A stretch of 64,000 nt of DNA from Actinacidiphila acididurans (GCF_016918855.1 NZ_JADKYB010000004.1:372001-436000); one strand, 5' to 3'; positions 8,694 through 20,035 are shown, counted from the first letter of the stretch. Translations and numbers: made by a program. The notes: generated by a model from the letters alone, not told the origin.

Positions 8694-10009
8694 CAGCGGA
8701 GGAACCCTTCGTAATTGCGCTGCTGGAGTTGGCTCTCGATCTGCTTCACGGTCTCCAGACCCACACCCACGATGATCAGGATGCTGGTGCCGCCCAGCGG
8801 GAAGTTCTGGTTGCTTCCGTTGAAGACCGCGATGGCGACCGTGGGTACCAGAGCGATCAGACCCAGGTACAGCGACCCCGGCCAGGTGATCCGGTTGAGC
8901 ACGTAGCTCAGGTACTCGGCCGTGGGCCGGCCGGCCCGGATACCGGGGATGAAGCCTCCGTACTTCTTCATATTATCCGCGACTTCCTCGGGGTTGAACG
9001 AGATGGCCACGTAGAAGAAGGCGAAGAAGACGATCAGCAGGAAGTACGCCAGCATATAGACCGGGTGGTCGCCCTTGGTGAAGTTCCGGCTGATCCACTG
9101 GGCCCATGGCGCCGTGGAGCCGGAGAACTGGACCACCAGCGCCGGGATGTACAACAGCGACGAGGCGAAGATGACCGGGATCACACCGGCCTGGTTGACC
9201 TTGAGTGGAATGTACGTCGAGGTACCGCCGTACGAGCGACGGCCGATCATGCGCTTGGCGTATTGGACCGGGATGCGCCGTTGGGCCTGTTCGACGAACA
9301 CCACCAGGCCGACCATCGCCAGACCCACCGCGATGACCGCGAGGAACTCCACCCAGCCGCCGGCGATGGTGCCGGACACCTTGATCGCCCACAGCGAGCC
9401 GGGGAAGCCGGCCGCGATGGCGACGAACATCAGGATCGACATGCCGTTGCCGATGCCGCGGTCGGTGATCAGCTCACCGAGCCACATGATCACCACGGTG
9501 CCGGCGGTCATGGTGGTGACCATCGTGATCGTGGTGAAGATCGACTGGTTCGGGACGATGTCGAACCGGTTGGAGCAGCTGGAGAACAGGCTGCCGGAGC
9601 GGGCGGTGGCCACCAGGCCGGTGCCCTGGAGCACCGCGAGCGCCACCGTCAGGTACCGGGTGTACTGGGTGATCTTGGTCTGCCCGGCCTGGCCCTCCTT
9701 CTTCAGGGCTTCCAGGCGCGGGATCACCACCGTCAGCAGCTGCAGGATGATGCTCGCCGTGATGTACGGCATGATCCCCAGCGCGAAGATGGTGAGCTGG
9801 AGCAGCGCGCCGCCGCTGAACATGTTCACGAGACCGAAGAGGCTGTTGCTCCCCTTGGTCTCCTTGATGCACTGATTGACCACCGTGTAGTCGATGCCGG
9901 GCACCGGGACATGGGCGCCGAGGCGGTAGACCACCACGATGCTCAGCGTGAACAGCAGCTTTTTGCGCAGGTCGGGCGTCCTGAACGCCCGGGCGAACGC
10001 GGTGAGCAC
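8693..10009 (-). CDS. secY: Preprotein translocase subunit SecY
   Basis: 438 residues starting at GTG 10009 (MLTAFARAFRTPDLRKKLLF), with CAGGAGG five to eleven bases upstream. It forms the membrane channel of the Sec machinery together with SecE (encoded at 42 kb). Ten hydrophobic segments can be traced; the plug/pore region (GLVNMFSGGALLQLTIFALGIMPYI) and the cytosolic loop QAQRRIPVQYAKRM are conserved. It is separated from rplO by 304 bp with two strong hairpins, so it probably begins a transcription unit secY-adk-map. Confidence 0.98.
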   Translation of the reverse strand: MLTAFARAFRTPDLRKKLLFTLSIVVVYRLGAHVPVPGIDYTVVNQCIKETKGSNSLFGLVNMFSGGALLQLTIFALGIMPYITASIILQLLTVVIPRLEALKKEGQAGQTKITQYTRYLTVALAVLQGTGLVATARSGSLFSSCSNRFDIVPNQSIFTTITMVTTMTAGTVVIMWLGELITDRGIGNGMSILMFVAIAAGFPGSLWAIKVSGTIAGGWVEFLAVIAVGLAMVGLVVFVEQAQRRIPVQYAKRMIGRRSYGGTSTYIPLKVNQAGVIPVIFASSLLYIPALVVQFSGSTAPWAQWISRNFTKGDHPVYMLAYFLLIVFFAFFYVAISFNPEEVADNMKKYGGFIPGIRAGRPTAEYLSYVLNRITWPGSLYLGLIALVPTVAIAVFNGSNQNFPLGGTSILIIVGVGLETVKQIESQLQQRNYEGFLR

Positions 10010-10154
10010 GGTGCCTCCTGCAGCCCCCGCGTCACCGCGGAGAGGTCTCTGAGGTATCTGACTGATGGCAGTGTCCGCCACTTTACCGGCGAGGCGGCCC
10101 CAGTAGGAATGACCAGCCACGCAGGGAAAATCACAGGAACGAACAGGAACAACG

Positions 10155-10190
10155 ACCGGGGATGCCCTGAAGGTGCTGGGCATCCCCGGT
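10155..10190 (-). terminator. Hairpin 2 downstream of rplO
   Basis: A perfect 13-bp stem (ACCGGGGATGCCC with GGGCATCCCCGGT) and a 10-nt loop in the rplO-secY gap. On the minus strand it is followed by CGTTGTTCC, a weak U-tract. Together with the next hairpin it probably ends or attenuates the spc operon before secY. Confidence 0.65.
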
Positions 10191-10208
10191 CGGGTGAGTC
10201 CGCCGACC

Positions 10209-10242
10209 CCGTTCCGGGCCCCCGGAAGGGGCCCGAAACGGG
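10209..10242 (-). terminator. Hairpin 1 downstream of rplO
   Basis: A 14-15-bp stem with one mismatch (CCGTTCCGGGCCCC and GGGGCCCGAAACGG), 70 bp after the rplO stop. Tandem with the hairpin at 10155-10190. Confidence 0.6.
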
Positions 10243-10313
10243 GCCTGACGTGCTCGGACGTACTACGGCGGACTGCGGCGAGCTGCTCCTGGCCTGCGGC
10301 GGGTGCCGCGGAC

Positions 10314-10766
10314 TCAGACCAGCTCGGTGACGCTGCCGCCGGCGGCGGTGATCTTCTCCTTGGCGGACCCGGAGACCGCGTCCACGGTCACCTGGAGCGC
10401 CACGGAGACCTCGCCGGTGCCCAGCACCTTGACGAGCTGGTTCTTGCGCACGGCACCCTTGGCGACCAGGTCTGCCACGGTGACCTCGCCGCCCTCGGGG
10501 TAGAGGGTCGCGAGCTTGTCCAGGTTGACCACCTGGTACTCGGTGCGGAACGGGTTCTTGAAGCCCTTGAGCTTGGGCAGCCGCATGTGCAGCGGCATCT
10601 GCCCACCCTCGAAGCGCTCCGGCACCTGGTAGCGGGCCTTGGTGCCCTTGGTGCCGCGACCGGCCGTCTTGCCCTTGGACGCCTCACCACGACCGACACG
10701 GGTCTTGGCGGTCTTGGCGCCCGGGGCCGGACGGAGGTTGTGGATCTTGATCGGGCTGTCAGCCAT
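10314..10766 (-). CDS. rplO: 50S ribosomal protein L15
   Basis: 150 residues from ATG 10766 ([20 protein letters not shown]). L15 is a late assembly protein of the 50S. The glycine/arginine-rich N-terminal region ([21 protein letters not shown]) threads into rRNA; the C-terminal globular domain includes [20 protein letters not shown]. Last gene of the spc cluster before secY; it follows rpmD after 2 bp. Confidence 0.98.
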   Translation of the reverse strand: MADSPIKIHNLRPAPGAKTAKTRVGRGEASKGKTAGRGTKGTKARYQVPERFEGGQMPLHMRLPKLKGFKNPFRTEYQVVNLDKLATLYPEGGEVTVADLVAKGAVRKNQLVKVLGTGEVSVALQVTVDAVSGSAKEKITAAGGSVTELV

Positions 10767-10768
10767 GA

Positions 10769-10951
10769 TCAGTCGACCTCCTCGACCGTGACCAGGTGGC
10801 GGACGGCACGGACCATGCCGCGGATCTCCGGACGGTCCTCCTTGACCACCACGTCGTGCAGCCGCTTCAGGCCGAGCGAACGCAGGGTGTCACGGTGGTT
10901 CTGCTTGCTGCCGATGTAGGACTTGGTCTGGGTGACCTTCAGGCGCGCCAT
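10769..10951 (-). CDS. rpmD: 50S ribosomal protein L30
   Basis: 60 residues from ATG 10951 ([20 protein letters not shown]). Small two-helix, three-strand large-subunit protein; [20 protein letters not shown] is typical. The start overlaps the rpsE stop by one base (TGATG), indicating coupled translation. The open frame extends upstream inside rpsE, but that part is not L30. Confidence 0.97.
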   Translation of the reverse strand: MARLKVTQTKSYIGSKQNHRDTLRSLGLKRLHDVVVKEDRPEIRGMVRAVRHLVTVEEVD

Positions 10952-11556
10952 CAGACACCCACCCCGGCACGCGCGCGCAGCAGGGCCGCGGGCGCGACGT
11001 CCTCGAGCGGCAGACCGCGGCGGGCGGCGATCTCCTCGGGCCGCTGCAGGCCCTGGAGCGCGGCCACCGTGGCGTGCACGATGTTGATCGCGTTGTCCGA
11101 GCCGAGGCTCTTGGACAGCACGTCGTGGATGCCCGCGCACTCCAGCACGGCACGCACCGGGCCACCGGCGATCACGCCGGTACCCGGGGAAGCCGGCTTG
11201 AGCAGCACGACGCCCGCGGCCTTCTCGCCCTGGATCGGGTGCGGGATGGTGCCCTGGATGCGGGGGACCTTGAAGAAGTGCTTCTTGGCCTCCTCCACAC
11301 CCTTGGCGATGGCGGCCGGCACCTCCTTGGCCTTGCCGTAACCGACACCGACGGTGCCGTCACCGTCGCCCACCACGACAAGCGCGGTGAAGCTGAAGCG
11401 ACGACCACCCTTCACAACTTTGGCGACGCGGTTGATCGCGACGACCCGCTCGACATAGGCGGTCTTCTCGGCCTGCTGGCCGCTGTCCCGCCGGTCCTTG
11501 CGGTCCCGTCGCTCGCCGCCACCGGCACCGCTGCCGCGGCGCTGGGGTCCAGCCAT
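10951..11556 (-). CDS. rpsE: 30S ribosomal protein S5
   Basis: 201 residues, starting [20 protein letters not shown]. The N-terminal ~30 residues are a basic Arg/Gly extension; the S5 double-stranded RNA-binding domain follows ([20 protein letters not shown]) and then the C-terminal domain ([40 protein letters not shown]). S5 contributes to decoding accuracy and to the mRNA entry helicase site. Located between rplR and rpmD. Confidence 0.98.
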   Translation of the reverse strand: MAGPQRRGSGAGGGERRDRKDRRDSGQQAEKTAYVERVVAINRVAKVVKGGRRFSFTALVVVGDGDGTVGVGYGKAKEVPAAIAKGVEEAKKHFFKVPRIQGTIPHPIQGEKAAGVVLLKPASPGTGVIAGGPVRAVLECAGIHDVLSKSLGSDNAINIVHATVAALQGLQRPEEIAARRGLPLEDVAPAALLRARAGVGV

Positions 11557-11648
11557 GGGAATTACCTCTCCGTTTTTTCGACGATTCTCCGCTGGTTACG
11601 CAGCGACTGGCTGCGCAGCAGCCTTCGGTCGCTGCCCCGACGGGCGAC

Positions 11649-12032
11649 TCAGAACTTCAGACCGGCTTCCCGGGCGGCGTCCGCGAGGACGGCGATGCGC
11701 CCCGCGTACTGGTTGCCGCCACGGTCGAACACGACGGCCTCGATGCCCTTGGCCTTCGCCCGCTCGGCGACCAGCGTGCCGACCTGCTTCGCCTTGGCGC
11801 TCTTGTCGCCCTCGGTGCCCCGGATGGAGGTGTCGAGGGTCGAGGCGGAGGCCAGGGTGTGGCCGGCCAGGTCGTCGATGACCTGCGCCGTGATGCCGCG
11901 GTTGGAACGCGTCACGACCAGGCGCGGACGCTCGGCCGTTCCGTTGACGCGCTTGCGGACCCGGATGTGCCGGCGCTTGAGCGCCGCGTTCTTGTACGCC
12001 TTGCCCTTGGCGATCTTGACGCCGTATGCCAT
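11649..12032 (-). CDS. rplR: 50S ribosomal protein L18
   Basis: 127 residues from ATG 12032 ([20 protein letters not shown]). It binds 5S rRNA in the central protuberance. Conserved parts: [39 protein letters not shown] and the C-terminal [20 protein letters not shown]. It follows rplF directly (2 bp between stop and start). Confidence 0.98.
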   Translation of the reverse strand: MAYGVKIAKGKAYKNAALKRRHIRVRKRVNGTAERPRLVVTRSNRGITAQVIDDLAGHTLASASTLDTSIRGTEGDKSAKAKQVGTLVAERAKAKGIEAVVFDRGGNQYAGRIAVLADAAREAGLKF

Positions 12033-12034
12033 GG

Positions 12035-12574
12035 CTACTTACCCGCCTTTCCGACCTTGCGGCGGATGACTTCGCCGGCGTACTTGACGCCCTTCGCCTT
12101 GTACGGGTCGGGCTTGCGCAGCTTGCGGAGATTCGCCGCCACCTCGCCGACCTTCTGCTTGTCGATGCCCTCGACCGAGAAGTGCGTCGGGTTCTCCACC
12201 TTGAAGGTGATGCCCTCCGGCGCCTCGATGAGGATCGGGTGGCTGTAGCCCAGGGCGAACTCCAGGGCGGTGCCCTTGGCCTGGACGCGGTAGCCGACAC
12301 CGCTGATCTCGAGCTGCTTGCTGTAGCCCGCGGTCACGCCGGTGATCATGTTCGCCACCAGCGTGCGCGACAGGCCGTGCAGGGCCTTCGACTCACGCTC
12401 GTCGTTGGGGCGGGTGACCAGCAGGGTGCCGTCCTCGCCCTTGGCGATCTCGATCGGCGCGACGACGGTGTGGGTCAGGCTCCCCTTGGGGCCCTTCACC
12501 GCAACCGTTCGGCCGTCGATGGTGACGTCCACTCCGGCGGGAACCGAGATGGGCAGCTTGCCGATGCGCGACAT
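12035..12574 (-). CDS. rplF: 50S ribosomal protein L6
   Basis: 179 residues from ATG 12574 ([20 protein letters not shown]), with GAAGGAG-type purines upstream. Two L6 repeats are seen (residues ~10-80 and ~90-165), ending in [20 protein letters not shown], the conserved signature. L6 lies near the GTPase centre, by the sarcin-ricin loop. A longer frame reaching back towards rpsH has no conservation. Confidence 0.98.
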   Translation of the reverse strand: MSRIGKLPISVPAGVDVTIDGRTVAVKGPKGSLTHTVVAPIEIAKGEDGTLLVTRPNDERESKALHGLSRTLVANMITGVTAGYSKQLEISGVGYRVQAKGTALEFALGYSHPILIEAPEGITFKVENPTHFSVEGIDKQKVGEVAANLRKLRKPDPYKAKGVKYAGEVIRRKVGKAGK

Positions 12575-12593
12575 TGCTCTTTCTCCTTCCCGG

Positions 12594-12992
12594 TTACCAG
12601 ACGTAGGCGAGGACTTCCCCACCCACGCCCTTCTTCTGCGCCTGCTGGCCGGTGAGCAGCCCGTGCGACGTGGAGATGATCGCCACGCCGAGGCCGCCGA
12701 GCACCTTCGGCAGGTTGGTGGACTTTGCGTAGACCCGAAGACCCGGCTTGCTGATCCGCTTGATGCCGGCGATCGAGCGCTCGCGGTTGGGGCCGAACTT
12801 CAGCTCGAGGACGAGGTTCTTGCCGACCTCGGCTTCCTCGACCTTCCAGCCGGTGATGTAACCCTCCTGCTGGAGGATCTCCGCGATGTGCGACTTGATC
12901 TTGCTGAACGGCATCGTCACGTCGTCGTGGTACGCCGAATTCGCGTTCCGCAGACGGGTCAGCATGTCTGCGATGGGGTCGGTCATGGTCAT
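12594..12992 (-). CDS. rpsH: 30S ribosomal protein S8
   Basis: 132 residues starting [23 protein letters not shown] 12986 is an alternative two codons in. S8 binds the central domain of 16S rRNA; in E. coli it also represses the spc operon. The C-terminal signature [20 protein letters not shown] is intact. It follows rpsN after a 132-bp gap, unusually long within this cluster. Confidence 0.98.
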   Translation of the reverse strand: MTMTDPIADMLTRLRNANSAYHDDVTMPFSKIKSHIAEILQQEGYITGWKVEEAEVGKNLVLELKFGPNRERSIAGIKRISKPGLRVYAKSTNLPKVLGGLGVAIISTSHGLLTGQQAQKKGVGGEVLAYVW

Positions 12993-13124
12993 GTGGTGGC
13001 CCTGGGCCTCTCTCGCCGGGGTTTCCTGTCTGCTCCGTCCCTCTCCCCCGGTCGGGCCGGGAGCGGGTGTGGTGCGGGGACCTACGGCGTAGTAGTTCGG
13101 ATCCTGATGTCCCGGTGCGGGGTC

Positions 13125-13310
13125 TTACCAGGAGCTCTTGGTCACGCCCGGCAGTTCTCCGCGGTGCGCCATCTCACGCAGGCACACCCGGCACAGGCCG
13201 AACTTGCGGTACACGGAGTGCGGCCGGCCGCACCGCTGGCAGCGGTTGTAGGCGCGCACACCGAACTTGGGCTTGCGGGCGGCCTTCGCGATGAGAGCCT
13301 TCTTCGCCAC
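13125..13310 (-). CDS. rpsN: 30S ribosomal protein S14, zinc-binding type Z
   Basis: 61 residues from ATG 13310 ([20 protein letters not shown]). The two CxxC pairs (RCQRCGRP and LCRVCLRE) bind zinc, so this is the short C+ form. Streptomyces genomes usually also carry a longer zinc-free paralogue under Zur control elsewhere. Three bases separate it from rplE. Confidence 0.98.
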   Translation of the reverse strand: MAKKALIAKAARKPKFGVRAYNRCQRCGRPHSVYRKFGLCRVCLREMAHRGELPGVTKSSW

Positions 13311-13313
13311 GGC

Positions 13314-13874
13314 TCACGCCTCCTTGAACGGGAAGCCGAGGTGACGAAGCAGGGCCCGGCCCTCGGCGTCGTTGGTCGCCGTGGTGACCACGGTGATGTC
13401 CATACCCCGGACCCGGTCGATCTTGTCCTGGTCGATCTCGTGGAAGACGACCTGCTCGGTCAGTCCGAAGGTGTAGTTGCCCCGGCCGTCGAACTGCTTG
13501 GGGGACAGCCCGCGGAAGTCGCGGATCCGCGGCAGCGCGAGCGACAGCAGCCGGTCGAGGAACTCCCACATCCGGTCGCCGCGCAGCGTGACGTGCGCAC
13601 CGATCGGCTGGCCCTCGCGCAGCTTGAACTGCGCGATGGACTTGCGGGCCCGAGTGACCTGCGGCTTCTGGCCGGTGATGGTGGCCAGGTCGCGGATCGC
13701 ACCCTCGATCAGCTTGGAGTCGCGGGCGGCGTCGCCCACACCCATGTTGACCACGATCTTGGTCAGGCCGGGAATCTGCATGACGTTCTCGTAGCGGAAC
13801 TCGTCACGCATCTTGCCCGCGATCTCTTCGCGGTAGCGCGCCTTGAGGCGCGGAATCGTGGTGGTGGCAGTCAT
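13314..13874 (-). CDS. rplE: 50S ribosomal protein L5
   Basis: 186 residues from ATG 13874 ([20 protein letters not shown]). L5 binds 5S rRNA and touches the P-site tRNA and S13. Motifs: [40 protein letters not shown] and [20 protein letters not shown]. Its ATG overlaps the rplX stop by one base (TGATG). Confidence 0.98.
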   Translation of the reverse strand: MTATTTIPRLKARYREEIAGKMRDEFRYENVMQIPGLTKIVVNMGVGDAARDSKLIEGAIRDLATITGQKPQVTRARKSIAQFKLREGQPIGAHVTLRGDRMWEFLDRLLSLALPRIRDFRGLSPKQFDGRGNYTFGLTEQVVFHEIDQDKIDRVRGMDITVVTTATNDAEGRALLRHLGFPFKEA

Positions 13875-14197
13875 CAGATGTCCTCACCGGTCCGCTTGGC
13901 AACGCGGATCTTGTTGCCGTTGTCGTCGAAGCGGTAGCCGACGCGGGTCACGACCTTCTTGCCGTCCTTCTCCACGACGAGCTGAACGTTGCTCACGTGG
14001 ATGGGGGCCTCGGTGGTGACGATGCCGCCGGTCTGGGTACCACGATCGGTCTGGCCGGTCTTGGTGTGCTTCTTGACCCGGTTGACACCCTCGACCAGAA
14101 CCCGGTCCTCGCGGGGGTAGGCCACGATGACCTTGCCCTGCTTGCCCTTGTCCTTACCGGTGATGACCTGGACCAGGTCGCCCTTCTTGATCTTCAT
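13874..14197 (-). CDS. rplX: 50S ribosomal protein L24
   Basis: 107 residues from ATG 14197 ([20 protein letters not shown]). L24 initiates 50S assembly at domain I of 23S rRNA. The KOW motif ([18 protein letters not shown]) is at residues 7-24. It follows rplN after 3 bp and overlaps rplE by one base. Confidence 0.98.
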   Translation of the reverse strand: MKIKKGDLVQVITGKDKGKQGKVIVAYPREDRVLVEGVNRVKKHTKTGQTDRGTQTGGIVTTEAPIHVSNVQLVVEKDGKKVVTRVGYRFDDNGNKIRVAKRTGEDI

Positions 14198-14200
14198 CGG

Positions 14201-14569
14201 TTACAGCACCTCCGGCGCGAGGGAGACGATCTTCATGAACCTCTTCTCGCGCAGCTCACGGCCCACGGGGCCGAAGATGCGGGTGCCGCGCGGGTCGCCA
14301 TCGTTCTTGAGGATGACGGCCGCGTTCTCGTCGAAGCGGATGTACGAGCCGTCGGCCCGGCGGCGCTCCTTGACGGTGCGCACGACGACGGCCTTGACGA
14401 CCTCGCCCTTCTTCACGTTGCCACCGGGGATCGCGTCCTTGACGGTGGCCACGATGACGTCACCGATGCCCGCGTAGCGGCGGCCCGAGCCACCGAGAAC
14501 ACGGATGCAGAGAATCTCCTTGGCACCCGTGTTGTCGGCGACGCGCAGCCGCGACTCCTGCTGGATCAC
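14201..14569 (-). CDS. rplN: 50S ribosomal protein L14
   Basis: 122 residues from ATG 14569 ([20 protein letters not shown]). L14 forms an intersubunit bridge and is where RsfS docks. The signature [16 protein letters not shown] segment ([20 protein letters not shown]) and [20 protein letters not shown] are present. First gene of the spc block here, 100 bp after rpsQ. Confidence 0.98.
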   Translation of the reverse strand: MIQQESRLRVADNTGAKEILCIRVLGGSGRRYAGIGDVIVATVKDAIPGGNVKKGEVVKAVVVRTVKERRRADGSYIRFDENAAVILKNDGDPRGTRIFGPVGRELREKRFMKIVSLAPEVL

Positions 14570-14669
14570 GTCTTTCTCCTGTGTGTCTGCCGGTTCCCGG
14601 TGGGGCCGTGGTCACCCACGGCCCCACCGAGCCTGGCGGAACTGGCCTGCGAGAGGTTTCCCGCAGGAA

Positions 14670-14981
14670 TTACTTGGCCTTCTCCAGAATCTCCACGACG
14701 CGCCACCGCTTGGTCGCGGACAGCGGACGGGTCTCCATCAGCAGGACCCGGTCGCCGATGCCCGCGGCGTTCTGCTCGTCGTGCGCCTTGAGCTTGCTGG
14801 TGCGGCGGATGACCTTGCCGTAGAGGGCGTGCTTGACCCGGTCCTCGACGGCGACCACCACGGTCTTGTCCATCTTGTCACTGACCACCAGACCCTCACG
14901 GGTCTTGCGGAAGCCGCGCTGCTCGGCAGCGTCGCCCTGGGTGCTGGTCTCGGTCACGTCAGTCACGTTGCTCTCGCTCAT
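14670..14981 (-). CDS. rpsQ: 30S ribosomal protein S17
   Basis: 103 residues from ATG 14981 ([20 protein letters not shown]). About 22 acidic/polar residues precede the conserved OB-fold ([51 protein letters not shown]). S17 is a primary 16S rRNA binder. Its ATG overlaps the rpmC stop by one base. End of the S10 block. Confidence 0.97.
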   Translation of the reverse strand: MSESNVTDVTETSTQGDAAEQRGFRKTREGLVVSDKMDKTVVVAVEDRVKHALYGKVIRRTSKLKAHDEQNAAGIGDRVLLMETRPLSATKRWRVVEILEKAK

Positions 14982-15214
14982 CAGGCGTTCTCCACCGTTT
15001 CCACGGTCTCGATGCCCAGCTCGCGCTCGCGCATCAGGGTGTAGATCCGGGCGATGTCCTTGCGGACGGTCTTGAGCCGGGTGTTGTTCTCCAGCTGTCC
15101 GGTGGCCGCCTGGAAGCGGAGGTTGAACAGCTCCTCCTTGGCCTCGCGCAGCTTGCCGAGGAGCTCCTCGTCGCCGAGCTGACGCAGCTCGGTCGCCTTG
15201 GTACCGGCCGCCAT
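14981..15214 (-). CDS. rpmC: 50S ribosomal protein L29
   Basis: 77 residues from ATG 15214 ([20 protein letters not shown]); the codon before it is GTG, but ATG overlaps the rplP TGA by one base and has AGGTGA about eight bases upstream, so ATG is preferred. L29 is a helical hairpin near the exit tunnel, a docking site for SRP and trigger factor together with L23. [20 protein letters not shown] is typical. Confidence 0.96.
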   Translation of the reverse strand: MAAGTKATELRQLGDEELLGKLREAKEELFNLRFQAATGQLENNTRLKTVRKDIARIYTLMRERELGIETVETVENA

Positions 15215-15633
15215 CACGACTCACCTGCCTCGCGCCGCACGATGCGGCACTTCATCGGAAGCTTGTGGGCGGCTCGGGTGAGCGCCTCACGAGCGACCTT
15301 CTCGTTGGGGAAAGACAGCTCGAACATCACCCGACCGGGCTTGACGTTCGCCACCCACCACTCGGGCGAGCCCTTGCCGGAACCCATGCGGGTCTCGGCG
15401 GGCTTCTTGGTCAGCGGGCGGTCGGGGTAGATGTTGATCCACACCTTGCCGCCACGCTTGATGTGCCGGGTGATGGAGATACGAGCGGACTCGATCTGCC
15501 GGTTGGTGACGTACGCCGGCGTCACGGCCTGCAGGCCGAACTCGCCGAACGCCAGCTCGGTGCCGCCCTTGGCCATGCCGTCACGGTTGGGGTGGTGCTG
15601 CTTGCGGTGCTTGACCCTGCGGGGGATCAGCAT
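15214..15633 (-). CDS. rplP: 50S ribosomal protein L16
   Basis: 139 residues from ATG 15633 ([20 protein letters not shown]). L16 helps position A-site tRNA and completes the peptidyl transferase centre. Conserved: [40 protein letters not shown] and [19 protein letters not shown]. Overlaps rpmC by one base; rpsC ends 6 bp upstream. Confidence 0.98.
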   Translation of the reverse strand: MLIPRRVKHRKQHHPNRDGMAKGGTELAFGEFGLQAVTPAYVTNRQIESARISITRHIKRGGKVWINIYPDRPLTKKPAETRMGSGKGSPEWWVANVKPGRVMFELSFPNEKVAREALTRAAHKLPMKCRIVRREAGES

Positions 15634-15639
15634 GGTGGA

Positions 15640-16476
15640 TCAGCTCTCCGTTCCGGGGGTCTCCGCGGCCGGCGCGGACTCCGCACCGGCGGTCGCCTCG
15701 GTCTTGGGGGCCTGGGCACCGTCCGTCTGCGGACGGCGGCCGCGGCCACCGCGCTCGCCGCCGCGGCGCTGCGGACGGTCGCCACCGGCGCCGCCGCGGG
15801 CCGGACGGTTGCCGGCGCGGGCGGCGGCGTTGTCGGCGCGCACCTCGGCGATGTTCTTCACGTCGCCCTTGTAGATCCACACCTTCACGCCGATCCGGCC
15901 GAAGGTGGTCTTGGCCTCGAAGAAGCCGTAGTCCACGTTGGCGCGCAGGGTGTGCAGGGGGACCCGGCCCTCGCGGTAGAACTCGGAGCGGGACATCTCG
16001 GCGCCGCCGAGGCGGCCACCGCACTGGATCTTGATGCCCTTGGCGCCGGCCTTCAGCGTGCCCTGCATGCTCTTGCGCATGGCACGACGGAAGGAGACAC
16101 GGGAGGACAGCTGCTCGGCGACCGCCTGGGCCACGAGCTGCGCGTCCATCTCCGGGTTCTTGACCTCGAGGATGTTGAGCTGGACCTGCTTGCCGGTCAG
16201 CTTCTCCAGGTCGCCGCGGATACGGTCGGCCTCCGCGCCGCGGCGGCCGATGACGATGCCCGGCCGGGCGGTGTGGATGTCGACGCGGACGCGGTCGCGG
16301 GTGCGCTCGATCTCCACCTTGGAGATGCCGGCCCGCTCCATGCCCTGCGTCATCATCCGGCGGATGGCGACGTCTTCCTTGACGTAGTCCTTGTACAGCT
16401 TGTCGGCGTACCAGCGGGACTTGAAGTCCGTGGTCACACCGAGCCGGAACCCGTACGGGTTAACCTTCTGGCCCAT
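15640..16476 (-). CDS. rpsC: 30S ribosomal protein S3
   Basis: 278 residues from ATG 16476 ([20 protein letters not shown]). The type-2 KH domain ([20 protein letters not shown]) and the S3 C-terminal domain ([20 protein letters not shown]) are clear; S3 lines the mRNA entry tunnel. The last ~65 residues are an Arg/Gly then Ala/Glu-rich tail that E. coli S3 lacks, common in actinomycetes. ATG overlaps the rplV TAA (TAATG). Confidence 0.98.
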   Translation of the reverse strand: MGQKVNPYGFRLGVTTDFKSRWYADKLYKDYVKEDVAIRRMMTQGMERAGISKVEIERTRDRVRVDIHTARPGIVIGRRGAEADRIRGDLEKLTGKQVQLNILEVKNPEMDAQLVAQAVAEQLSSRVSFRRAMRKSMQGTLKAGAKGIKIQCGGRLGGAEMSRSEFYREGRVPLHTLRANVDYGFFEAKTTFGRIGVKVWIYKGDVKNIAEVRADNAAARAGNRPARGGAGGDRPQRRGGERGGRGRRPQTDGAQAPKTEATAGAESAPAAETPGTES

Positions 16477-16823
16477 TACCGGGTCCCTTCCTTGCTGGCG
16501 ACGACCACGGTGATGTGGCTGGTCCGCTTGCGGATCCGGTAGGCACGGCCCTGGGCGCGCGGCCGGAACCGCTTCAGGGTCGGGCCCTCGTCCACGTACG
16601 CCTCGCTGATGAACAGCGTCTTCGGGTCCGTGTGGTCGTAGTTGTGCGCGGCGTTGGCGATGGCGCTGTCGAGCACCTTGCCGACCGGCACGCTCGCGGC
16701 CTGCGGCGTGAATCGCAGGACCGCCTGAGCCTCCGTGGCGTCGAGGCCACGGATGAGGTCCACCACGCGGCGGGCCTTCATGGGCGTGACGCGGATGTAC
16801 CGCGCCTGGGCCCTGGCTTCCAT
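16476..16823 (-). CDS. rplV: 50S ribosomal protein L22
   Basis: 115 residues from ATG 16823 ([20 protein letters not shown]). The extended hairpin ([20 protein letters not shown]) lines the exit tunnel and is the site of macrolide-resistance changes; no deviation is evident by eye. The ten codons upstream in the same frame lack conservation, so the internal ATG with GAAGGGAC upstream is chosen. Confidence 0.97.
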   Translation of the reverse strand: MEARAQARYIRVTPMKARRVVDLIRGLDATEAQAVLRFTPQAASVPVGKVLDSAIANAAHNYDHTDPKTLFISEAYVDEGPTLKRFRPRAQGRAYRIRKRTSHITVVVASKEGTR

Positions 16824-16861
16824 GGTTGTCCCTTCGGTGTCTGTGGTCTTCATTCCGCTGA

Positions 16862-17143
16862 TCAGCGACGACGCGACTTACGGTCGTCCTTCTCGTGGCC
16901 GCGGAAGGTGCGGGTCGGCGCGAACTCGCCGAGCTTGTGGCCGACCATCGACTCAGTGACAAACACCGGGACGTGCTTACGGCCGTCGTGCACCGCGATC
17001 GTGTGGCCGAGCATGGCCGGGACGATCATCGAGCGGCGGGACCAGGTCTTGATGACGTTCTTGGTGCCGGCTTCGTTCTGCGAATCCACCTTCTTGCTCA
17101 GGTGGTCGTCGACGAAGGGCCCCTTCTTCAGACTGCGCGGCAT
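16862..17143 (-). CDS. rpsS: 30S ribosomal protein S19
   Basis: 93 residues from ATG 17143 ([20 protein letters not shown]). Head protein of the 30S that contacts A-site tRNA and S13. The signature [20 protein letters not shown] and [20 protein letters not shown] are present. Lies 12 bp after rplB and 38 bp before rplV. Confidence 0.98.
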   Translation of the reverse strand: MPRSLKKGPFVDDHLSKKVDSQNEAGTKNVIKTWSRRSMIVPAMLGHTIAVHDGRKHVPVFVTESMVGHKLGEFAPTRTFRGHEKDDRKSRRR

Positions 17144-17155
17144 CTACACCCGCTC

Positions 17156-17992
<837 letters not shown>

Positions 17993-18033
17993 TTCTCAGT
18001 CCTCGTCCGTATCGGACGATCCGGACCGCCCGG

Positions 18034-18366
18034 TCAGGCGGTCGGACCGCCGAAGATGTCGATGCGGTCGCCCTCGGCGAGGGTCACGATGGCGCGCTTG
18101 GTGTCGGCACGCTTGCCGAACCCGGTACGGGTGCGGATCCGCTTGCCCTGCCGGTTGATCGTGTTGACCCCGGTGACCTTGACCTGGAAGACCGCCTCGA
18201 CGGCCTGCTTGATCTGGGTCTTGTTGGCACGCGGGTCGACGATGAACGTGTACTTGTTCTCGTCCAGCAGCGCGTAGCTCTTCTCGGAGACCACCGGCTT
18301 CAGCAGGATGTCACGGGGGTCCGTGTACGTCTTGCTGGTGATCGTGGTCGCGGTCGGCTCGGCCAT
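18034..18366 (-). CDS. rplW: 50S ribosomal protein L23
   Basis: 110 residues from ATG 18366 ([20 protein letters not shown]). L23 sits at the exit-tunnel rim and binds trigger factor and SRP. Conserved: [40 protein letters not shown]. Its ATG overlaps the rplD TGA by one base. Confidence 0.98.
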   Translation of the reverse strand: MAEPTATTITSKTYTDPRDILLKPVVSEKSYALLDENKYTFIVDPRANKTQIKQAVEAVFQVKVTGVNTINRQGKRIRTRTGFGKRADTKRAIVTLAEGDRIDIFGGPTA

Positions 18367-19016
18367 CAGGCGTCGCTCCCTTCGGTCTCGGCGGCGCCGT
18401 TACCGGTGAAGCGGTCGAAGGCGGCCTTGGTGAAGACCACGTCGTCGGAGACGAGCACGTCATAGGTGTTGAGCTGGCCCGCGTCCAGGATGTGCACCTG
18501 GGGCAGGTTGCGGGCGGACAGCCAGCCGGCCTCGTCGGCACGCTCCAGCACCAGCAGGACGTTCTTGCGCTCGCTGATCTTGCCGAACAGCGTGCGCGCG
18601 GCCTTGGTCGACGGGGCCTCGCCCTCGACGACGCCGGTCACGACGTGGATGCGGTTGTGCCGGGCCCGGTCGGTGAGGGCACCGCGCAGGGCGGCGGCCT
18701 TCATCTTCTTCGGGGTGCGCTGGGAGTAGTCCCGCGGCACGGGGCCGTGCACGACGCCACCGCCGGCGAACTGCGGGGCGCGGGTCGAACCCTGACGGGC
18801 GCGGCCGGTGCCCTTCTGGCGGTACGGCTTCTTGCCGCCACCACGGACCTCGCCGCGCGTCTTCGTCTTGTGCGTGCCCTGGCGGGCCGCGGCGAGCTGC
18901 GCGACGACGACCTGGTGGATCAGCGGGATGCTGACCTTGGCGTCGAAGATCTCGGCCGGGAGCTCGACGGTCCCGGCGTTGTCGCCGGACGGCGACAGGA
19001 TGTCAATGGTGCTCAT
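18366..19016 (-). CDS. rplD: 50S ribosomal protein L4
   Basis: 216 residues from ATG 19016 ([20 protein letters not shown]). The extended tunnel loop ([26 protein letters not shown]) is present at ~55-80, where macrolide-resistance changes occur. In E. coli L4 also represses the S10 operon; whether it does so here is unknown. Five bases separate it from rplC. Confidence 0.98.
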   Translation of the reverse strand: MSTIDILSPSGDNAGTVELPAEIFDAKVSIPLIHQVVVAQLAAARQGTHKTKTRGEVRGGGKKPYRQKGTGRARQGSTRAPQFAGGGVVHGPVPRDYSQRTPKKMKAAALRGALTDRARHNRIHVVTGVVEGEAPSTKAARTLFGKISERKNVLLVLERADEAGWLSARNLPQVHILDAGQLNTYDVLVSDDVVFTKAAFDRFTGNGAAETEGSDA

Positions 19017-19021
19017 ATCCT

Positions 19022-19666
19022 TCAGGCCCCCTTGACCGCGGTGCGGACCAGGACGAGGCCGCCGTTGGGACCGGGCACCGCGCCCTTGATCAGGAGCAGG
19101 CCCTTCTCCGCGTCAACGGCGTGGACGGTCAGGTTCTGGGTGGTGACCCGCTCGTTGCCCATGCGGCCGGCCATGCGCAGGCCCTTGAACACGCGGCCCG
19201 GGGTGGCGCAGCCGCCGATGGAGCCCGGGGAGCGGTGCTTGCGCTGCACACCGTGGCCGGCGCCGAGGCCGCCGAAGTTGTGCCGCTTCATGACACCGGC
19301 GAAGCCCTTGCCCTTGCTCTTGCCGGTGACGTCCACCTTGACCCCGGCCTCGAACACCGTGGCGGTGATCTCCTGGCCCAGGGAGTACTCGGCGGCGTCG
19401 GAGGTCCGCAGCTCGACCAGGTGGCGGCGCGGGGTGACGTCGGCCTTGGCGAAGTGGCCCTTGAGCGGCTTGTTCACCTTGCGGGGGTCGATCTCGCCGA
19501 AGGCGAGCTGGACCGACTCGTAACCGTCGGCTTCGTTCGTGCGTACCTGGGTCACGACATTCGGCCCGGCCTTGACCACGGTCACGGGGACGACACGGTT
19601 GTTCTCGTCCCAGACCTGGGTCATGCCGAGCTTCTCGCCCAGGATGCCCTTGATCTGCTTGGTCAT
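19022..19666 (-). CDS. rplC: 50S ribosomal protein L3
   Basis: 214 residues from ATG 19666 ([20 protein letters not shown]). L3 starts 50S assembly and reaches the peptidyl transferase centre with its central loop ([40 protein letters not shown]). Gln in GHGVQRKHR is the residue methylated by PrmB in other bacteria. Lies 14 bp after rpsJ. Confidence 0.98.
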   Translation of the reverse strand: MTKQIKGILGEKLGMTQVWDENNRVVPVTVVKAGPNVVTQVRTNEADGYESVQLAFGEIDPRKVNKPLKGHFAKADVTPRRHLVELRTSDAAEYSLGQEITATVFEAGVKVDVTGKSKGKGFAGVMKRHNFGGLGAGHGVQRKHRSPGSIGGCATPGRVFKGLRMAGRMGNERVTTQNLTVHAVDAEKGLLLIKGAVPGPNGGLVLVRTAVKGA

Positions 19667-19680
19667 CTCTTCCGCGCCTC

Positions 19681-19989
19681 TCAGAGCTTGATCTCGATGT
19701 CGACGCCGGCCGGAAGGTCCAGGCGCATCAGCGAGTCAACGGTCTTGGGCGTCGGGTCGAGGATGTCGATCAGGCGCTTGTGCGTGCGCATCTCGAAGTG
19801 CTCGCGCGAGTCCTTGTACTTGTGCGGCGACTTGATGACGCAGTACACGTTCTTCTCAGTGGGCAGCGGCACCGGGCCCGCGACCTGCGCACCGGTACGG
19901 GTCACCGTCTCGACGATCTTCTTCGCCGAGGAGTCGATGACCTCGTGGTCGTAGGCCTTGAGCCGGATGCGGATCTTCTGTCCCGCCAT
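19681..19989 (-). CDS. rpsJ: 30S ribosomal protein S10 (NusE)
   Basis: 102 residues from ATG 19989 ([20 protein letters not shown]). S10 is part of the 30S head and, as NusE, links NusG-bound polymerase to the ribosome. [20 protein letters not shown] and [20 protein letters not shown] are conserved. First gene of the S10 operon; its leader carries a hairpin shared with rpsL at 20036-20062. Confidence 0.99.
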   Translation of the reverse strand: MAGQKIRIRLKAYDHEVIDSSAKKIVETVTRTGAQVAGPVPLPTEKNVYCVIKSPHKYKDSREHFEMRTHKRLIDILDPTPKTVDSLMRLDLPAGVDIEIKL

Positions 19990-20035
19990 GGCTACTCCGT
20001 AGTCCTTGTCTCTATACGCCCTGGCATCCGCTTCC